From contig CANNAM010000017.1 in NCBI GenBank assembly GCA_947502595.1, positions 1-43,112 on the forward strand: 43,112 bases of DNA. Direction: 5' to 3'. The notes below the pieces were generated by a model, which was not told the DNA's origin, did no database searches, and worked only from the letters and a program-made list of their open reading frames with translations. The translations under genes were made by a program, and so were the position numbers. How positions within the stretch are numbered: the first letter of the stretch is position 1; each line of letters starts with the position of its first letter. This DNA comes from an uncultured Marinicella sp. GTDB taxonomy: Bacteria; Pseudomonadota; Gammaproteobacteria; Xanthomonadales; Marinicellaceae. Of the stretch, positions 18,308 to 27,705 are shown one piece after another.

Positions 18308-19192
18308 TTATTTGTTACTGAGGGAATACACATAAGCTGCAACCAACTTAATGCGATTTTCATCTAAAATACCTTGCTGTGATGGCATGTTACCACTTAA
18401 ACCTTCATACAAGGCCGTTTCGATGATTGCATCAGATCCATACAACCATATATCGTCGGTCAAATTGGGGGCGCCAAACAAGTGCTGGCCTTTTCCATCA
18501 ACACCATGGCAGGCTGCACAAAACATACCGAATTTAGCCTCACCTTCGGCAGCTAAGGTTGCATCGTGCTCAATACCTGACATGCTTCTGACGTACGCAG
18601 CCACCTGTTTGGTGCCATCTTCACCCAAGGCAGGCGCAAAAGCCGGCATCACACCCATTCGACCATTGGTAATGCTGGTCACTATATCACTGTGCTCACC
18701 ACCCCAGTTCCAGTCATCATCAGTTAAGTTGGGAAAGCCTACATTGCCTTGTGCATCTGAAGCATGACATTGCGCACAGTGGTTGGCAAAAATTCGTTGG
18801 CCAATCATCATGGCTTGGTCATCTTGAATCAGTGCATCAATTGGTTTGTTGATGAAACCAGCAAATGACTTATCTCTGGCATCGCTGACAGCGGCGTAGT
18901 TCGCTTCAAAGCGGTTAATAGAAGTCCATTCTTTACTGCCTTTGTAGTTACCCAGTCCCGGGTACAAATACAAGTATATGCCGGCAAAAATGATGGTGAT
19001 AACAAATAACCACAACCACCAACGTGGCATGGGATGGTCTAACTCGGTCAAGTCCTCATCCCAGACGTGCCCTGTGGTGTTATCATCCTGCTTTTCAGTT
19101 TTTATTTTTGCAGTAGAAAACAACAACCACAAATACGCCACCAAGTGCAATACCACCACTGTTATGACCGTCCAGTGCCAAAAATTACTCAT
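18308..19192 (-). CDS. ccoP: CcoP, dihaem cytochrome c subunit of cbb3 oxidase
   Basis: A 294-aa subunit with two N-terminal helices (about 8-26 and 57-77; FixP_N region containing DEDLTELDHPMPRWW) and two cytochrome c domains. The haem sites are CAQCH at 139-143 and CAACH at 225-229; likely axial methionines are in RMGVMPAF and GNMPSQQ. CcoP passes electrons from soluble or membrane cytochrome c to CcoO. Its ATG overlaps the end of ccoQ by 8 bp. Length and layout are typical. Confidence 0.96.
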   Translation of the reverse strand: MSNFWHWTVITVVVLHLVAYLWLLFSTAKIKTEKQDDNTTGHVWDEDLTELDHPMPRWWLWLFVITIIFAGIYLYLYPGLGNYKGSKEWTSINRFEANYAAVSDARDKSFAGFINKPIDALIQDDQAMMIGQRIFANHCAQCHASDAQGNVGFPNLTDDDWNWGGEHSDIVTSITNGRMGVMPAFAPALGEDGTKQVAAYVRSMSGIEHDATLAAEGEAKFGMFCAACHGVDGKGQHLFGAPNLTDDIWLYGSDAIIETALYEGLSGNMPSQQGILDENRIKLVAAYVYSLSNK

Positions 19193-19349
19193 GAACTTTC
19201 TCCTCAGTCTGATCAGTCATTTGCTCATCATCTTTTAACGCCATGCGTGATAATTCATCAAATTTAGATTTATTGTGTTTACTCCAAGCCCATGCAACGA
19301 TGCCTAAAAACACCACCAACATAAGTCCAGTATAAATTCCGCTTAACAT
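19185..19349 (-). CDS. ccoQ: CcoQ, small subunit of cbb3 oxidase
   Basis: A 54-aa single-helix protein. It starts MLSGIYTGLMLVVFLGIVAW (helix about 4-22), followed by the Trp-Ser-Lys-His junction typical of CcoQ and a charged tail rich in Asp and Glu. A strong Shine-Dalgarno AAGGAGG lies just upstream of the ATG at 19349. It sits between ccoO and ccoP, the standard position, and its last 8 bp overlap the ccoP start. CcoQ stabilises the association of CcoP with the core. Confidence 0.92.
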   Translation of the reverse strand: MLSGIYTGLMLVVFLGIVAWAWSKHNKSKFDELSRMALKDDEQMTDQTEEKVHE

Positions 19350-19359
19350 GATGACCTCC

Positions 19360-19974
19360 TTATTGGTAACTCTTAGGCATTGCAGTACCTAAGTCTTGTA
19401 AATAGGCAACCAGTGCATCCAGCTGAGTTTTATCTGTCAAGCTGGCAGCTGCATTGGCAATTTCTTCATCTGAATAGGGGTGTCCCAGTTTTTTCAGTAC
19501 TTTCATACTGGCCACAGTTTGTTCAACATCAACTGGAATGTCAGCTAACCATGGATAACCTGGCATATTAGAAGTTGGCACCACGGCACGAGGATCAATC
19601 AAATGAATTTCATGCCACTCATCAGAATAGCGACCACCCACTCGTGCCAAATCTGGTCCGGTGCGTTTTGAGCCCCACTGGTGCGGGCGGTCATACACCG
19701 ACTCACCAGCCAATGAGTAATGTCCATAGCGCAAGGTTTCATCAACAAATGGCCTGATCTGTTGAGAGTGGCAGCCATAACAGCCTTCAGCAACATATAT
19801 ATTTTGACCTGCCAGTTCCAATGGATTACGTGGTTCTAAACCTTCAACCGGTTCAACCACGCTGGCCTGCGACATCAAAGGCACAATTTCAATGATTCCA
19901 GAGAAGCTGATAACAATTGCCACCAACACACCTAAGAGGCCAATATTTTTTTCAATTTTTTCATGCTTGCTCAT
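19360..19974 (-). CDS. ccoO: CcoO, monohaem cytochrome c subunit of cbb3 oxidase
   Basis: A 204-aa subunit with one N-terminal membrane helix (about 11-33) and a cytochrome c domain. The haem-binding motif CYGCH is at 65-69 within [17 protein letters not shown], a CcoO hallmark, and a likely axial Met lies in [10 protein letters not shown]. It receives electrons from CcoP and passes them to CcoN. The ATG overlaps the ccoN stop by 4 bp. Length is typical. Confidence 0.96.
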   Translation of the reverse strand: MSKHEKIEKNIGLLGVLVAIVISFSGIIEIVPLMSQASVVEPVEGLEPRNPLELAGQNIYVAEGCYGCHSQQIRPFVDETLRYGHYSLAGESVYDRPHQWGSKRTGPDLARVGGRYSDEWHEIHLIDPRAVVPTSNMPGYPWLADIPVDVEQTVASMKVLKKLGHPYSDEEIANAAASLTDKTQLDALVAYLQDLGTAMPKSYQ

Positions 19975-21389
19975 GCCTTTGCTCCTACAACTTCAGTACT
20001 TTGCGCTGTTGCAGACTGGTGGCCTTTGATGGTTTTCCAAGTGTTGTAAGCCTGGATAACTGCACCAACCAAGAATAACAAACCACCAATCACTCGAATC
20101 ACATAATAAGGGTAAGTGGCTTCAATGCTTTCTACATGGCTGTATACCAAAGAACCATTGGCATCCACTTCGCGCCACATCAAACCTTGCATCACACCCG
20201 CAATCCACATAGAAGCTATGTATAAAACAATTCCCAAGGTAGCAATCCAGAAATGCACGTTAATCAAATGGGTGCTGTACATGCCATCACGTCCCCATAA
20301 CCTTGGCACCAGAGTATACATGGAAGCCATAGTCATCAAAGCAACCCAGCCTAAGGCACCTGAATGAACATGGCCAATACCCCAATCGGTGTAATGCGAC
20401 AATGCATTGACGGTTTTAATCGACATCATTGGTCCTTCAAAAGTACTCATGCCATAAAATGACAACGCCACAATCATCATTTTAATGATAGGATCAGAAC
20501 GCAATTTGTCCCAAGCGCCGGATAAAGTCATCATTCCATTGATCATGCCACCCCATGAAGGTGCCAATAAAATCAATGAGAAAACCATGCCTAAAGACTG
20601 TGCCCAATCAGGCAACGATGTGTAATGCAAGTGATGAGGACCTGCCCACATATAAGTCGAAACCAACGCCCAAAAGTGAACGATTGACAAGCGGTATGAA
20701 TACACCGGTCTACCAGCTTGTTTAGGTACAAAATAATACATCATACCCAAGAACCCTGCAGTCAAGAAAAACCCCACTGCATTGTGCCCGTACCACCATT
20801 GTGTCAGTGCATCAACAGCACCAGAGAATATAGGGTACGAAAGGTGCCAATTCACAGGTATAGCTAAATTGTTGACTATATGTAACAAGGCGATGGTGAT
20901 AATGAAAGCTGCATAAAACCAATTGGCTACATAAATATGCTTGACTGTTCGGGTGGCAATGGTGCCAAAATACACCACGGCATACAACACCCAAACCACG
21001 GTCAATAACACGTCCAATGGCCAAATCAACTCAGCATATTCTTTACTTTGGGTGTAACCAAATGGCAGGGTCAATACAGCCCCGACAATGACCAATTGAT
21101 AGCCCCAAAAAACCACACTGGCCAAACTGTTAGAAAACAGCTTAACCTGACAAGTTCTTTGTGCCACATACAGCGAGGTACCAATCAGCGCATTACCACC
21201 AAAAGCAAAAATAACTGCATTGGTATGTAACGGCCTAAGACGGCTGTAAGTCAGCCATGGGATATCAAAGTTCAATGCCGGCCAAGCCAGTTGAGCGGCG
21301 ATAAAAACGCCCACCAACATGCCAATAATGCCCCAAAATATGGTTGCAATGGTGAATTGCTTGATTACTTTATCGTTAAAATCAATCAT
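19971..21389 (-). CDS. ccoN: CcoN, catalytic subunit of cbb3 oxidase
   Basis: A 472-aa haem-copper oxidase subunit with about 12 membrane helices. Visible metal ligands are the low-spin haem His in [12 protein letters not shown], the CuB histidines in [10 protein letters not shown] and AGPHHLHY, and the haem histidines in [10 protein letters not shown]. This C-family oxidase reduces O2 with high affinity under low oxygen and pumps protons. The start [16 protein letters not shown] is standard. It is the first gene of the cco operon, with an FNR-type palindrome centred 75 bp upstream of the start. Confidence 0.97.
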   Translation of the reverse strand: MIDFNDKVIKQFTIATIFWGIIGMLVGVFIAAQLAWPALNFDIPWLTYSRLRPLHTNAVIFAFGGNALIGTSLYVAQRTCQVKLFSNSLASVVFWGYQLVIVGAVLTLPFGYTQSKEYAELIWPLDVLLTVVWVLYAVVYFGTIATRTVKHIYVANWFYAAFIITIALLHIVNNLAIPVNWHLSYPIFSGAVDALTQWWYGHNAVGFFLTAGFLGMMYYFVPKQAGRPVYSYRLSIVHFWALVSTYMWAGPHHLHYTSLPDWAQSLGMVFSLILLAPSWGGMINGMMTLSGAWDKLRSDPIIKMMIVALSFYGMSTFEGPMMSIKTVNALSHYTDWGIGHVHSGALGWVALMTMASMYTLVPRLWGRDGMYSTHLINVHFWIATLGIVLYIASMWIAGVMQGLMWREVDANGSLVYSHVESIEATYPYYVIRVIGGLLFLVGAVIQAYNTWKTIKGHQSATAQSTEVVGAKA

Positions 21390-21457
21390 AGATACAATGC
21401 GTAAAAGCCCAAATTGTGATTGATTTGAATTATAATTACTCCATAGCCTTAAAAAGA

Positions 21458-21471
21458 TTGACCTAGGTCAA
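21458..21471. promoter_or_regulatory. FNR/ANR-type palindromic operator
   Basis: TTGACCTAGGTCAA is a perfect palindrome fitting the FNR/ANR consensus TTGAT-N4-ATCAA, with the C/G change common in natural sites. It lies between the divergent ccoN (start 21389) and the fnr-like gene (start 21506). The site is 34 bp before the fnr-like start, close enough to repress it, and 75 bp average from ccoN, where activation from about -40 is plausible. This fits low-oxygen induction of the oxidase and autoregulation of the regulator. Confidence 0.82.
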
Positions 21472-21505
21472 GTTTAATCATTATTAGAACAATAACTTAA
21501 CATTT

Positions 21506-22228
21506 ATGCTTAACTCCCAAGTAAATAACCAACAAACCACATCAAACAACTGTGGTGACTGCGAATTGTGCACACAAAATATTGACAATCGGCGGGTGAG
21601 GATAAACAGCAAAGAAATTGCTGCAATTGAGGCCATTATTGATTCACATATTATGATTGAAAAAAATCAAGTGGTGTATGAAGCTGGTGCCACTTTTCAA
21701 AACCTCTACACCGTTCATTCTGGTATGTTTAAATCAGTGTTTTTAACTCAGCAAGGAGATGAGCGCATTGTAGATGTATTTATCCCAGGTCAAGTCATGG
21801 GTTTTGATGGTATTCATGAAGGTAAATACAAAACCACAGTGAAAGCCGTCAGCTCAGGGTCGTACTGTGTGATACCATTCTATCCACTGCAAGAGCTGTC
21901 GATGAAGCACCGTGACATTCAAACCCGTTTAATGAAAATGATGAGTGAAAAAATCATTCAGTTTGAAATCACCAACAGTGAATACAATGCCCAACAAAAA
22001 CTGGTCAGTTTTATTCAAAACGTATCTGATTTGTATTTATCCCGTGGCTTTTCAGCCAATCAGTTTCCATTCCAAGTTTCACAACGAGATTTAGCCAATT
22101 ATTTGGGTTTGGCCGAAGAAACATTGAGTCGGATTTTTACCAAACTAAAAAAGAATGACATATTGTCTTTAGCTGACCAACAAATAACCATCATCGATAT
22201 GCCTAAATTTCTGCAGGTTCTGGAATAA
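21506..22228 (+). CDS. fnr: FNR/ANR-family oxygen-sensing transcription regulator
   Basis: A 240-aa CRP/FNR-family regulator. The N-terminus has Cys16, Cys19 and Cys22, and Cys121 lies in the effector domain, giving four candidate [4Fe-4S] ligands. A cyclic-nucleotide-like beta barrel (about 45-130), dimerisation helix (about 135-165) and HTH domain follow. The recognition helix GLAEETLSRIF places E205, S208 and R209 where FNR uses E, S and R to read TTGAT half-sites. FNR from E. coli has CX2CX5C; here the first three cysteines are CX2CX2C, three residues shorter. The gene is divergent from ccoN with a matching operator between them. Confidence 0.92.
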   Translation: MLNSQVNNQQTTSNNCGDCELCTQNIDNRRVRINSKEIAAIEAIIDSHIMIEKNQVVYEAGATFQNLYTVHSGMFKSVFLTQQGDERIVDVFIPGQVMGFDGIHEGKYKTTVKAVSSGSYCVIPFYPLQELSMKHRDIQTRLMKMMSEKIIQFEITNSEYNAQQKLVSFIQNVSDLYLSRGFSANQFPFQVSQRDLANYLGLAEETLSRIFTKLKKNDILSLADQQITIIDMPKFLQVLE

Positions 22229-22320
22229 AATTTATTTTATTGAATTAAACAAATTCAGCCCCATATAGGCACTCATATTACAACCCAACCTTGAGCCCAA
22301 GGTCATTATGGAGAAAACAC

Positions 22321-22647
22321 ATGAGCGAAAAAATAATCAATGCCACTGATGCCACTTTTGACGAAATCACCAATTCAGATGTTCCTGTACTGGTTGATTA
22401 TTGGGCGGAATGGTGTGGACCTTGTCGCATGATCGCGCCTATTTTGGAAGAAGTAGCTGATGAACTAGATGGCAAAGTTACAGTAGCCAAACTGAATATT
22501 GAAGACAACAAAGAAACTGCAGTTAAAATGGCCATTCGTGGTATACCAACTTTAATGGTATTCAAAAATGGTGAAATGATTGACCAACATGTAGGTGCCG
22601 TTTCTAAGGGTCAGTTATTAGAATTTTTAAGCAAACACACCGCTTAA
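22321..22647 (+). CDS. trxA: Thioredoxin
   Basis: A 108-aa thioredoxin with the active site WCGPC in [14 protein letters not shown] (residues about 29-43), the cis-proline motif RGIPTLM and the usual Gly-rich end. It reduces protein disulfides in the cytoplasm. GGAG lies 7 bp before the ATG at 22321; an upstream in-frame start at 22291 adds ten residues unlike the family and is rejected. A strong terminator follows, so it is likely a single-gene unit. The trxA-rho order is conserved in gammaproteobacteria. Confidence 0.97.
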   Translation: MSEKIINATDATFDEITNSDVPVLVDYWAEWCGPCRMIAPILEEVADELDGKVTVAKLNIEDNKETAVKMAIRGIPTLMVFKNGEMIDQHVGAVSKGQLLEFLSKHTA

Positions 22648-22669
22648 TTTACCGACCAAGCAAATTTTG

Positions 22670-22702
22670 CGCCTGAATTTTAGCTAATTTGGGCGTTTTT
22701 TT
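22670..22702 (+). terminator. Rho-independent terminator of trxA
   Basis: A 10-bp stem (22670-22679 with 22686-22695, including two G-T wobbles) encloses a 6-nt loop and is followed directly by seven T residues. It lies 22 bp after the trxA stop codon. Confidence 0.88.
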
Positions 22703-22914
22703 ATTTCCACGCTGGACAGCAACAAACTTACATGGTAGTTTATACCTCATCAATTCCGACATGCCTATTGTCGAAAATATTTATCCTTGAAATTTAAAAT
22801 TTTTACGCCACTGACTTTTACCATTGTGCGCGCTTTAATAAGGGACATTAAACTTTAAAAAATTTAACTATTCACAACCATCAAACCGGCACTCTGCCCA
22901 AATAAAAACAATCT
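22703..22914. other. rho leader region
   Basis: An AT-rich stretch between the trxA terminator and rho. No open frame or clear hairpin stands out. The rho ATG at 22915 has no recognisable Shine-Dalgarno in the preceding 15 bases (AAATAAAAACAATCT). Long leaders that mediate autoregulation by Rho are known for rho genes in other bacteria; nothing in this sequence proves it here. Confidence 0.4.
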
Positions 22915-24171
22915 ATGAAACTATCTGAACTGAAACAAATGTCAACCACCAACTTGACAGAAATTGCCAAAGAAATCGGCGTTGAGACCCGCTCACGCGT
23001 TCATAAACAACAAATGATTTTCTCCATCCTGAAAAAACACGCCAAAAAAGGCGAAGACATTTTCGGTGATGGCGTACTAGAAGTGTTGCCAGATGGTTTT
23101 GGCTTCTTGCGTGCGCCAGAAGGGTCGTACCAAGCTGGCCCCGATGACATTTATGTCTCACCCAGTCAAATCAGACGGTTCGGCTTACAAACCGGCGACA
23201 CCATTGTTGGTAAAATTCGACCACCCAAAGATTCAGAGCGTTATTTTGCGCTGTTACAGATCAGTACCATCAACTATGAGCCACCCGAAAACACCAAAGG
23301 TAAAATCATATTTGAAAACCTCACACCTTTGTTCGCCACAGAACAACTTAAAATGGAACGTGGTGATGGTTCAAGAGAAGATTTAACCACCCGTATTATT
23401 GACTTGGTTGCACCAATTGGCAAAGGCCAACGTGGCCTGATTGTTTCGCCTCCTAAGGCTGGTAAAACCATGATTTTGCAAAACATTGCGACGTCTATTG
23501 CATTGAACAACCCAGAAGCTAAATTGTTTGTGTTGTTAATTGATGAAAGACCAGAAGAGGTCACAGACATGCAGCGTACGGTGAAAGGTGAAGTAATTGC
23601 TTCTACTTTTGATGAACCCGCCACTCGCCACGTACAAGTGGCCGATATGGTGATTGAACGCGCCAAGCGCTTGGTGGAACACAAGCAAGACGTGATCATC
23701 TTATTGGACTCAATCACGCGTTTAGCCAGGGCTTATAACACCGTGACGCCAGCCTCTGGCAAAATCCTCACCGGTGGTGTCGATGCCAACGCATTGCATC
23801 GTCCGAAAAAATTCTTTGGCGCAGCTCGTAACGTTGAAGAAGGCGGCAGCTTAACCATTTTGGCTACGGGACTGGTTGAAACTGGTTCAAAAATGGATGA
23901 AGTTATTTTTGAAGAGTTCAAAGGTACTGGTAATATGGAAGTACACTTGGACCGAAGAGCCGCTGAAAAACGCATTTGGCCAGCCATGAATATCAACAAA
24001 TCTGGCACCCGAAGAGAAGACCTGATTGTCGAGCCTGAATTCTTACAAAAAGCCCACATTTTGCGTAAAATATTAAATCCAATGGATGACATCCAGGCGA
24101 TTGAGTTTTTGTTAGACAAATTAAAAGACACCAAAACCAATGAAGAATTCTTCAGTTCAATGAAACGATAA
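22915..24171 (+). CDS. rho: Transcription termination factor Rho
   Basis: A 418-aa hexameric RNA helicase. The N-terminal Rho_N helices (about 1-45), cold-shock-like primary RNA-binding domain (about 50-120, [14 protein letters not shown]) and RecA-type motor domain are all present. Walker A PPKAGKT is near 180, Walker [17 protein letters not shown] near 260, and the Q-loop/R-loop region and the ending [10 protein letters not shown] are standard. Length matches E. coli Rho (419 aa). It terminates untranslated or Rho-dependent transcripts. Confidence 0.98.
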   Translation: MKLSELKQMSTTNLTEIAKEIGVETRSRVHKQQMIFSILKKHAKKGEDIFGDGVLEVLPDGFGFLRAPEGSYQAGPDDIYVSPSQIRRFGLQTGDTIVGKIRPPKDSERYFALLQISTINYEPPENTKGKIIFENLTPLFATEQLKMERGDGSREDLTTRIIDLVAPIGKGQRGLIVSPPKAGKTMILQNIATSIALNNPEAKLFVLLIDERPEEVTDMQRTVKGEVIASTFDEPATRHVQVADMVIERAKRLVEHKQDVIILLDSITRLARAYNTVTPASGKILTGGVDANALHRPKKFFGAARNVEEGGSLTILATGLVETGSKMDEVIFEEFKGTGNMEVHLDRRAAEKRIWPAMNINKSGTRREDLIVEPEFLQKAHILRKILNPMDDIQAIEFLLDKLKDTKTNEEFFSSMKR

Positions 24172-24188
24172 TTTCTGCATACAAAGTA

Positions 24189-24220
24189 ATTGGCATTGGG
24201 TAAAATAATTCAATGCCAAT
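24189..24220. promoter_or_regulatory. Perfect inverted repeat covering the ppx start codon
   Basis: ATTGGCATTG (24189-24198) and CAATGCCAAT (24211-24220) are exact reverse complements separated by 12 nt. The ATG of ppx (24213-24215) lies inside the right arm. No T-run follows, so a simple intrinsic terminator for rho is unlikely. In mRNA the stem would hide the start codon. Confidence 0.75.
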
Positions 24221-25730
24221 TTCACATCGCCATAACTACGCTGCCATTGACTTAGGCTCAAATTCCTTTCATTTATTGGTGGCCACATTCAGATCTGGCC
24301 AAATCTATCCCATCGACAGCGTGAAGCATATGGTGCGAATGGCAGCCGGCTTGGATGAACACAAGGTGATTTCAGATGAATACCTTGAAAAAGCTTATGA
24401 CTCCCTTCGCTCCATGGCAGAAAGGATTCAAAATATCCCTAAGAGCCATGTCCGAATAGTTGGCACCAACACCTTGCGAGTGGCAAAGAATTCAGCTGAA
24501 TTCATGCGCCAAGCTGAAAAAATACTCGGTCATGAAATCGAAATCATTTCAGGTCGCGAAGAGGCAAGGATGCTGTATTTAGGCGTCGCACAATCCACCA
24601 GCGGCAACCCATCAAGAAAGTTGGTCATGGACATCGGCGGCGGCAGCACCGAATTAATCATTGGTGATGGCATGCAAGCAGTGGCCCGTGAAAGTTTGTA
24701 TATGGGTTGTGTCAGTTACACAAAAAAATACTTCAAAGGCGGCATTATTAATAAAGAAAACTGGAAAAAAGCCGTCATCAACGCCTTACAAGAATTGAAT
24801 CCATACCTACAAGATTTTAAACAACGCGGCTGGCAAAGTGCCGTTGGAGCCTCTGGTACCATGCGTGCCACTGCAGACATTTTAGAAGCCAATAACTGGG
24901 CATCTTCTGGCATCACATTGGCTGGCTTAAAACAGTTGAGGCAAAACTGTTTTGATCTTGGGCATATTGATCAATTGAATCAATTGACTGGACTGGGCGA
25001 AGATCGCAGACCTGTATTCATTGGCGGTTTAGCGATTGTGTATGCCTTGGTTAAAGCATTCTCTATTGAACAACTGGATGTTTCATTGGGTGCTTTGCGT
25101 GAAGGTTTGATTTATGAAATGTCTGATGGCCCCAAAACCACCTCAGTCACCAAACGCAGCATCAGAAAGCTATGTGAACAATTCACTGTTGATTCTTTAC
25201 ATGCTGAACATGTGCAGCGCTATGCCGAAGACATCTTATCCAAAATTAACATTAAAATTGAGAAACGTATAAAGGCATTACTTAACGGTGCGATCAAATT
25301 GCATGAAATCGGTTTGTCAATCGCTCACAGCAATTTTCACGTTATTGGTTCTTATGTGGTACAACATGCCGACATGCCAGGTTTCTCCAATCAACAAAAG
25401 TTGGTGATGGCGACTTTAATTCGATTACACCGCCGTAAAATAAGTAAAACCGTGTTGGCAGAGTTGACTGAGCGACAGCATGAAGTGGTGGTTAAACTAC
25501 TGATGATAATGCGCTTATCTGTGGTGTTTGCCAGAAATCGACACTATGAGCCGGTGCCTATTGAGCAGATATCCTGGCACAAAAAGTGTATCAACTTGCA
25601 AATTGAAAGGACCTGGCTGTTTGAGCACCCACTGATTAAGGCTGATTTAAAAGATGAACAAAAACAATGGCGCAATATGGGGCTTAAACTGTTAATCAAT
25701 CAGTTGCAAAAAGTTGTGAAAAGTCCCTAA
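24213..25730 (+). CDS. ppx: Exopolyphosphatase / pppGpp phosphohydrolase (Ppx/GppA family)
   Basis: A 505-aa ASKHA-fold enzyme. The phosphate-binding loops are AAIDLGSNSFHLLV (residues about 9-22) and MDIGGGSTELII near 138, with GREEARMLYLG before the second and the C-terminal HD-like domain (about 310-490, HEIGLSIAHSNFHVIGSYVVQHADMPGFS). Family members release phosphate from polyphosphate chains or convert pppGpp to ppGpp; sequence alone does not separate the two. The start ATG has no clear ribosome-binding site and sits in a perfect inverted repeat. Its 3' end overlaps the convergent VOC gene by 35 bp. Confidence 0.94.
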   Translation: MPISHRHNYAAIDLGSNSFHLLVATFRSGQIYPIDSVKHMVRMAAGLDEHKVISDEYLEKAYDSLRSMAERIQNIPKSHVRIVGTNTLRVAKNSAEFMRQAEKILGHEIEIISGREEARMLYLGVAQSTSGNPSRKLVMDIGGGSTELIIGDGMQAVARESLYMGCVSYTKKYFKGGIINKENWKKAVINALQELNPYLQDFKQRGWQSAVGASGTMRATADILEANNWASSGITLAGLKQLRQNCFDLGHIDQLNQLTGLGEDRRPVFIGGLAIVYALVKAFSIEQLDVSLGALREGLIYEMSDGPKTTSVTKRSIRKLCEQFTVDSLHAEHVQRYAEDILSKINIKIEKRIKALLNGAIKLHEIGLSIAHSNFHVIGSYVVQHADMPGFSNQQKLVMATLIRLHRRKISKTVLAELTERQHEVVVKLLMIMRLSVVFARNRHYEPVPIEQISWHKKCINLQIERTWLFEHPLIKADLKDEQKQWRNMGLKLLINQLQKVVKSP

Positions 25731-26127
25731 ATGCTTTGAACTCCAGCGCATTACCCGATGGATCCAGGAAAAACATGGTCGCTTGTTCCCCAGCCAAACC
25801 TTTGAATCGAATGTAAGGCTCAATGACAAAAGCTGTACCTGCAGCTTGGAGCTTAGCAGCCAGCTGCTGCCAATCTGTCATGCCTAAAACCACGCCAAAA
25901 TGCGGCACAGGAACGCCATGATCATCAACACTGTTATTAATTAAGCGCACTTTGCCATCAGCACCCAACGATTCATCCAGGTGACAAACCAATTGATGCC
26001 CATATAGGTCTAAGTCAATCCACTGTTCTGTTGAACGCCCAAGCTTACAGCCCAAGGTACTGATATAAAAACGCCGAGCCTCACCTATACTTCTCACAGG
26101 TATAGCTAAATGAAATGGATTGACCAT
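25696..26127 (-). CDS. VOC (glyoxalase/dioxygenase superfamily) protein
   Basis: A 143-aa protein with two beta-alpha-beta-beta-beta halves. It begins PFHLAIPVRSIGEARRFY, has a central VPVPHFGVVL, and ends FLDPSGNALEFKAF. Likely metal ligands are His6, the His of PHFG and the Glu of ALEF. The family includes glyoxalases, extradiol dioxygenases and binding proteins; the substrate cannot be named. The last 35 bp overlap the end of ppx on the opposite strand. Confidence 0.85.
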   Translation of the reverse strand: MVNPFHLAIPVRSIGEARRFYISTLGCKLGRSTEQWIDLDLYGHQLVCHLDESLGADGKVRLINNSVDDHGVPVPHFGVVLGMTDWQQLAAKLQAAGTAFVIEPYIRFKGLAGEQATMFFLDPSGNALEFKAFRDFSQLFATD

Positions 26128-26183
26128 AGGATATTTTTGGTAGAATTAAAGCATGTACAATTTTAACTGTAAGGACTGAACTT

Positions 26184-27311
26184 TTGAAAGTCATTTTAAA
26201 TGTTGATGCCATCACCTATCCTTTAACTGGTATTGGCCATTACACCCAAGCGCTGGGGCAACAATTAGCGCATCAACCAAGTATCACCCAACTTAAGCTT
26301 TTTTCTGCGGACCAATGGATTGAGGACATTTCTACCACAGCAGAACACAACCAATGGTTGAGTCAAATTCGACAACATGTACCTTTTAAAGCATTGGCCC
26401 TGAACCTGTATGCTAAACGCAGGGCAGCCAAATTCAAGCGGCTGACTGTTGGCCTGCATGACCACACATTTCACAGCCCTAATTTTGTTTTGATGCCGTT
26501 TGAAGGACGGTCAGTGGCCACTTTTCATGACTTGTCTTTTATTCACTATCGGCACACACAGCCTCAATACCGATTACAATTTCTAGACCGAGAAATACCC
26601 AAAACCTTGGCTCAAGCTGATGCATTGATAACCCCATCTGAGTTCGTTAAACAAGACATTATTAAGCAGTTTACCTACCCAGCACACAATATACACGTGA
26701 CGCCGCTCGGTGTCAGTGCCGATTTTAAACCTTATACTGAAGCACAATGCGCTGAAACCTTACAAACTCATCAGCTACAACACAAAAATTTCATTTTATC
26801 AGTGGCCACCACCGAACCCAGGAAAAATCTCAGCCGTTTACTTGTGGCCTACACCCAACTGCCGGAAACTTTAAGAAAGTCCCATCCACTGGTTTTGGTG
26901 GGTTCTAAAGGTTGGCTCAACCAAGATTTAGAGCAACAAATCAAGTCACTACTCAATCAGGGTCAAATCATCAGTTTAGGCTATGTCAATCAACAACAAT
27001 TACAACACCTCTACGCCGCAGCCAAATTAACTGCATTGCCCTCATTGTATGAAGGATTTGGTTTGCCCATCATCGAATCAATGGCATCTGGAACAGCTGT
27101 ATTGACCAGCGAAGATTCAGCCATGCAAGAAGTGGCCGGCGGACATGCCATGTTATGCGACCCATTGGATGTGCACCACATCGCTGGCTGTTTGCAACAA
27201 ATGCTGGAAGACCACACTTGGCTATTGAATGCCCAAACCAATGGCCTCAGTCACAGCAAACAATTCAGTTGGGACAACTGCACCAATAAAACCATCCAAG
27301 CGTACGGATAA
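26184..27311 (+). CDS. GT4-family glycosyltransferase
   Basis: A 375-aa GT-B fold glycosyltransferase. The N-terminal donor-independent half begins MKVILNVDAITYPLTGIGHYT. The C-terminal half has VATTEPRKNLSRLL (about 209-222) and the nucleotide-sugar motif SLYEGFGLPIIESMASGTAV (about 288-307), with the EX7E glutamates. The start is TTG at 26184 with AAGGA 8 bp upstream. It stands alone rather than in the glycan locus 6 kb downstream; the sugar and acceptor are unknown, but a lipopolysaccharide or capsule role is common for the family. Confidence 0.9.
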   Translation: MKVILNVDAITYPLTGIGHYTQALGQQLAHQPSITQLKLFSADQWIEDISTTAEHNQWLSQIRQHVPFKALALNLYAKRRAAKFKRLTVGLHDHTFHSPNFVLMPFEGRSVATFHDLSFIHYRHTQPQYRLQFLDREIPKTLAQADALITPSEFVKQDIIKQFTYPAHNIHVTPLGVSADFKPYTEAQCAETLQTHQLQHKNFILSVATTEPRKNLSRLLVAYTQLPETLRKSHPLVLVGSKGWLNQDLEQQIKSLLNQGQIISLGYVNQQQLQHLYAAAKLTALPSLYEGFGLPIIESMASGTAVLTSEDSAMQEVAGGHAMLCDPLDVHHIAGCLQQMLEDHTWLLNAQTNGLSHSKQFSWDNCTNKTIQAYG

Positions 27312-27491
27312 TCCACTAAAACAAAGCCTAAAGTCAGCGCCTAACGCCGTACGCGATTGCAGCCTAACAATCAAAATGAACCATAAACCAATCTGCCTTT
27401 GCTAAAGCTTGCACTCGACTTTGCCTTCGCATCATCCTACACAGACCAAAGCATTCTCGGATCCTCCAGCACCTTTGTCATAAACATACAA

Positions 27492-27516
27492 GTTATCCAC
27501 AAAAGCTGTGGATAAC
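27492..27516. promoter_or_regulatory. Inverted pair of perfect DnaA boxes
   Basis: GTTATCCACA (27492-27501) and TGTGGATAAC (27507-27516) are exact reverse complements separated by 5 nt. Each contains the highest-affinity E. coli DnaA box, TTATCCACA (27493-27501 forward, 27507-27515 reverse). Imperfect symmetry continues outward (ACAA to the left, TTTGT to the right). The absence of a following T-run argues against an intrinsic terminator. Confidence 0.7.
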
Positions 27517-27696
27517 TTTGTTTATAACTTTCATTTTTATAAGCCAATGAGTCGCAACCGCTCGACATCAGACACAGTGGTTAAAAACAACCCAAATCAA
27601 ATAACATATATATATCAAACACTTATAATGTTATGTAAAAGTTAAATGGAAGCTAATAAAGCTAAATTCTTGTTTTCTGATTAACCAAGCAGCACT

Positions 27697-27705
27697 TGTG
27701 TATAA
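27697..27705 (-). promoter_or_regulatory. Third consensus DnaA box
   Basis: TGTGTATAA is the reverse complement of TTATACACA, which fits TTATNCACA. It lies about 180 bp from the inverted pair, beyond the AT-rich segment. A one-mismatch box, TTACCCACA, follows at 27827-27835. Confidence 0.5.

Noticed and set aside
27492-27516. Intrinsic terminator for the GT4 glycosyltransferase gene
   Set aside because: The hairpin is 180 bp beyond the stop codon and has no T-run; the match to the DnaA box in both arms is a better explanation.
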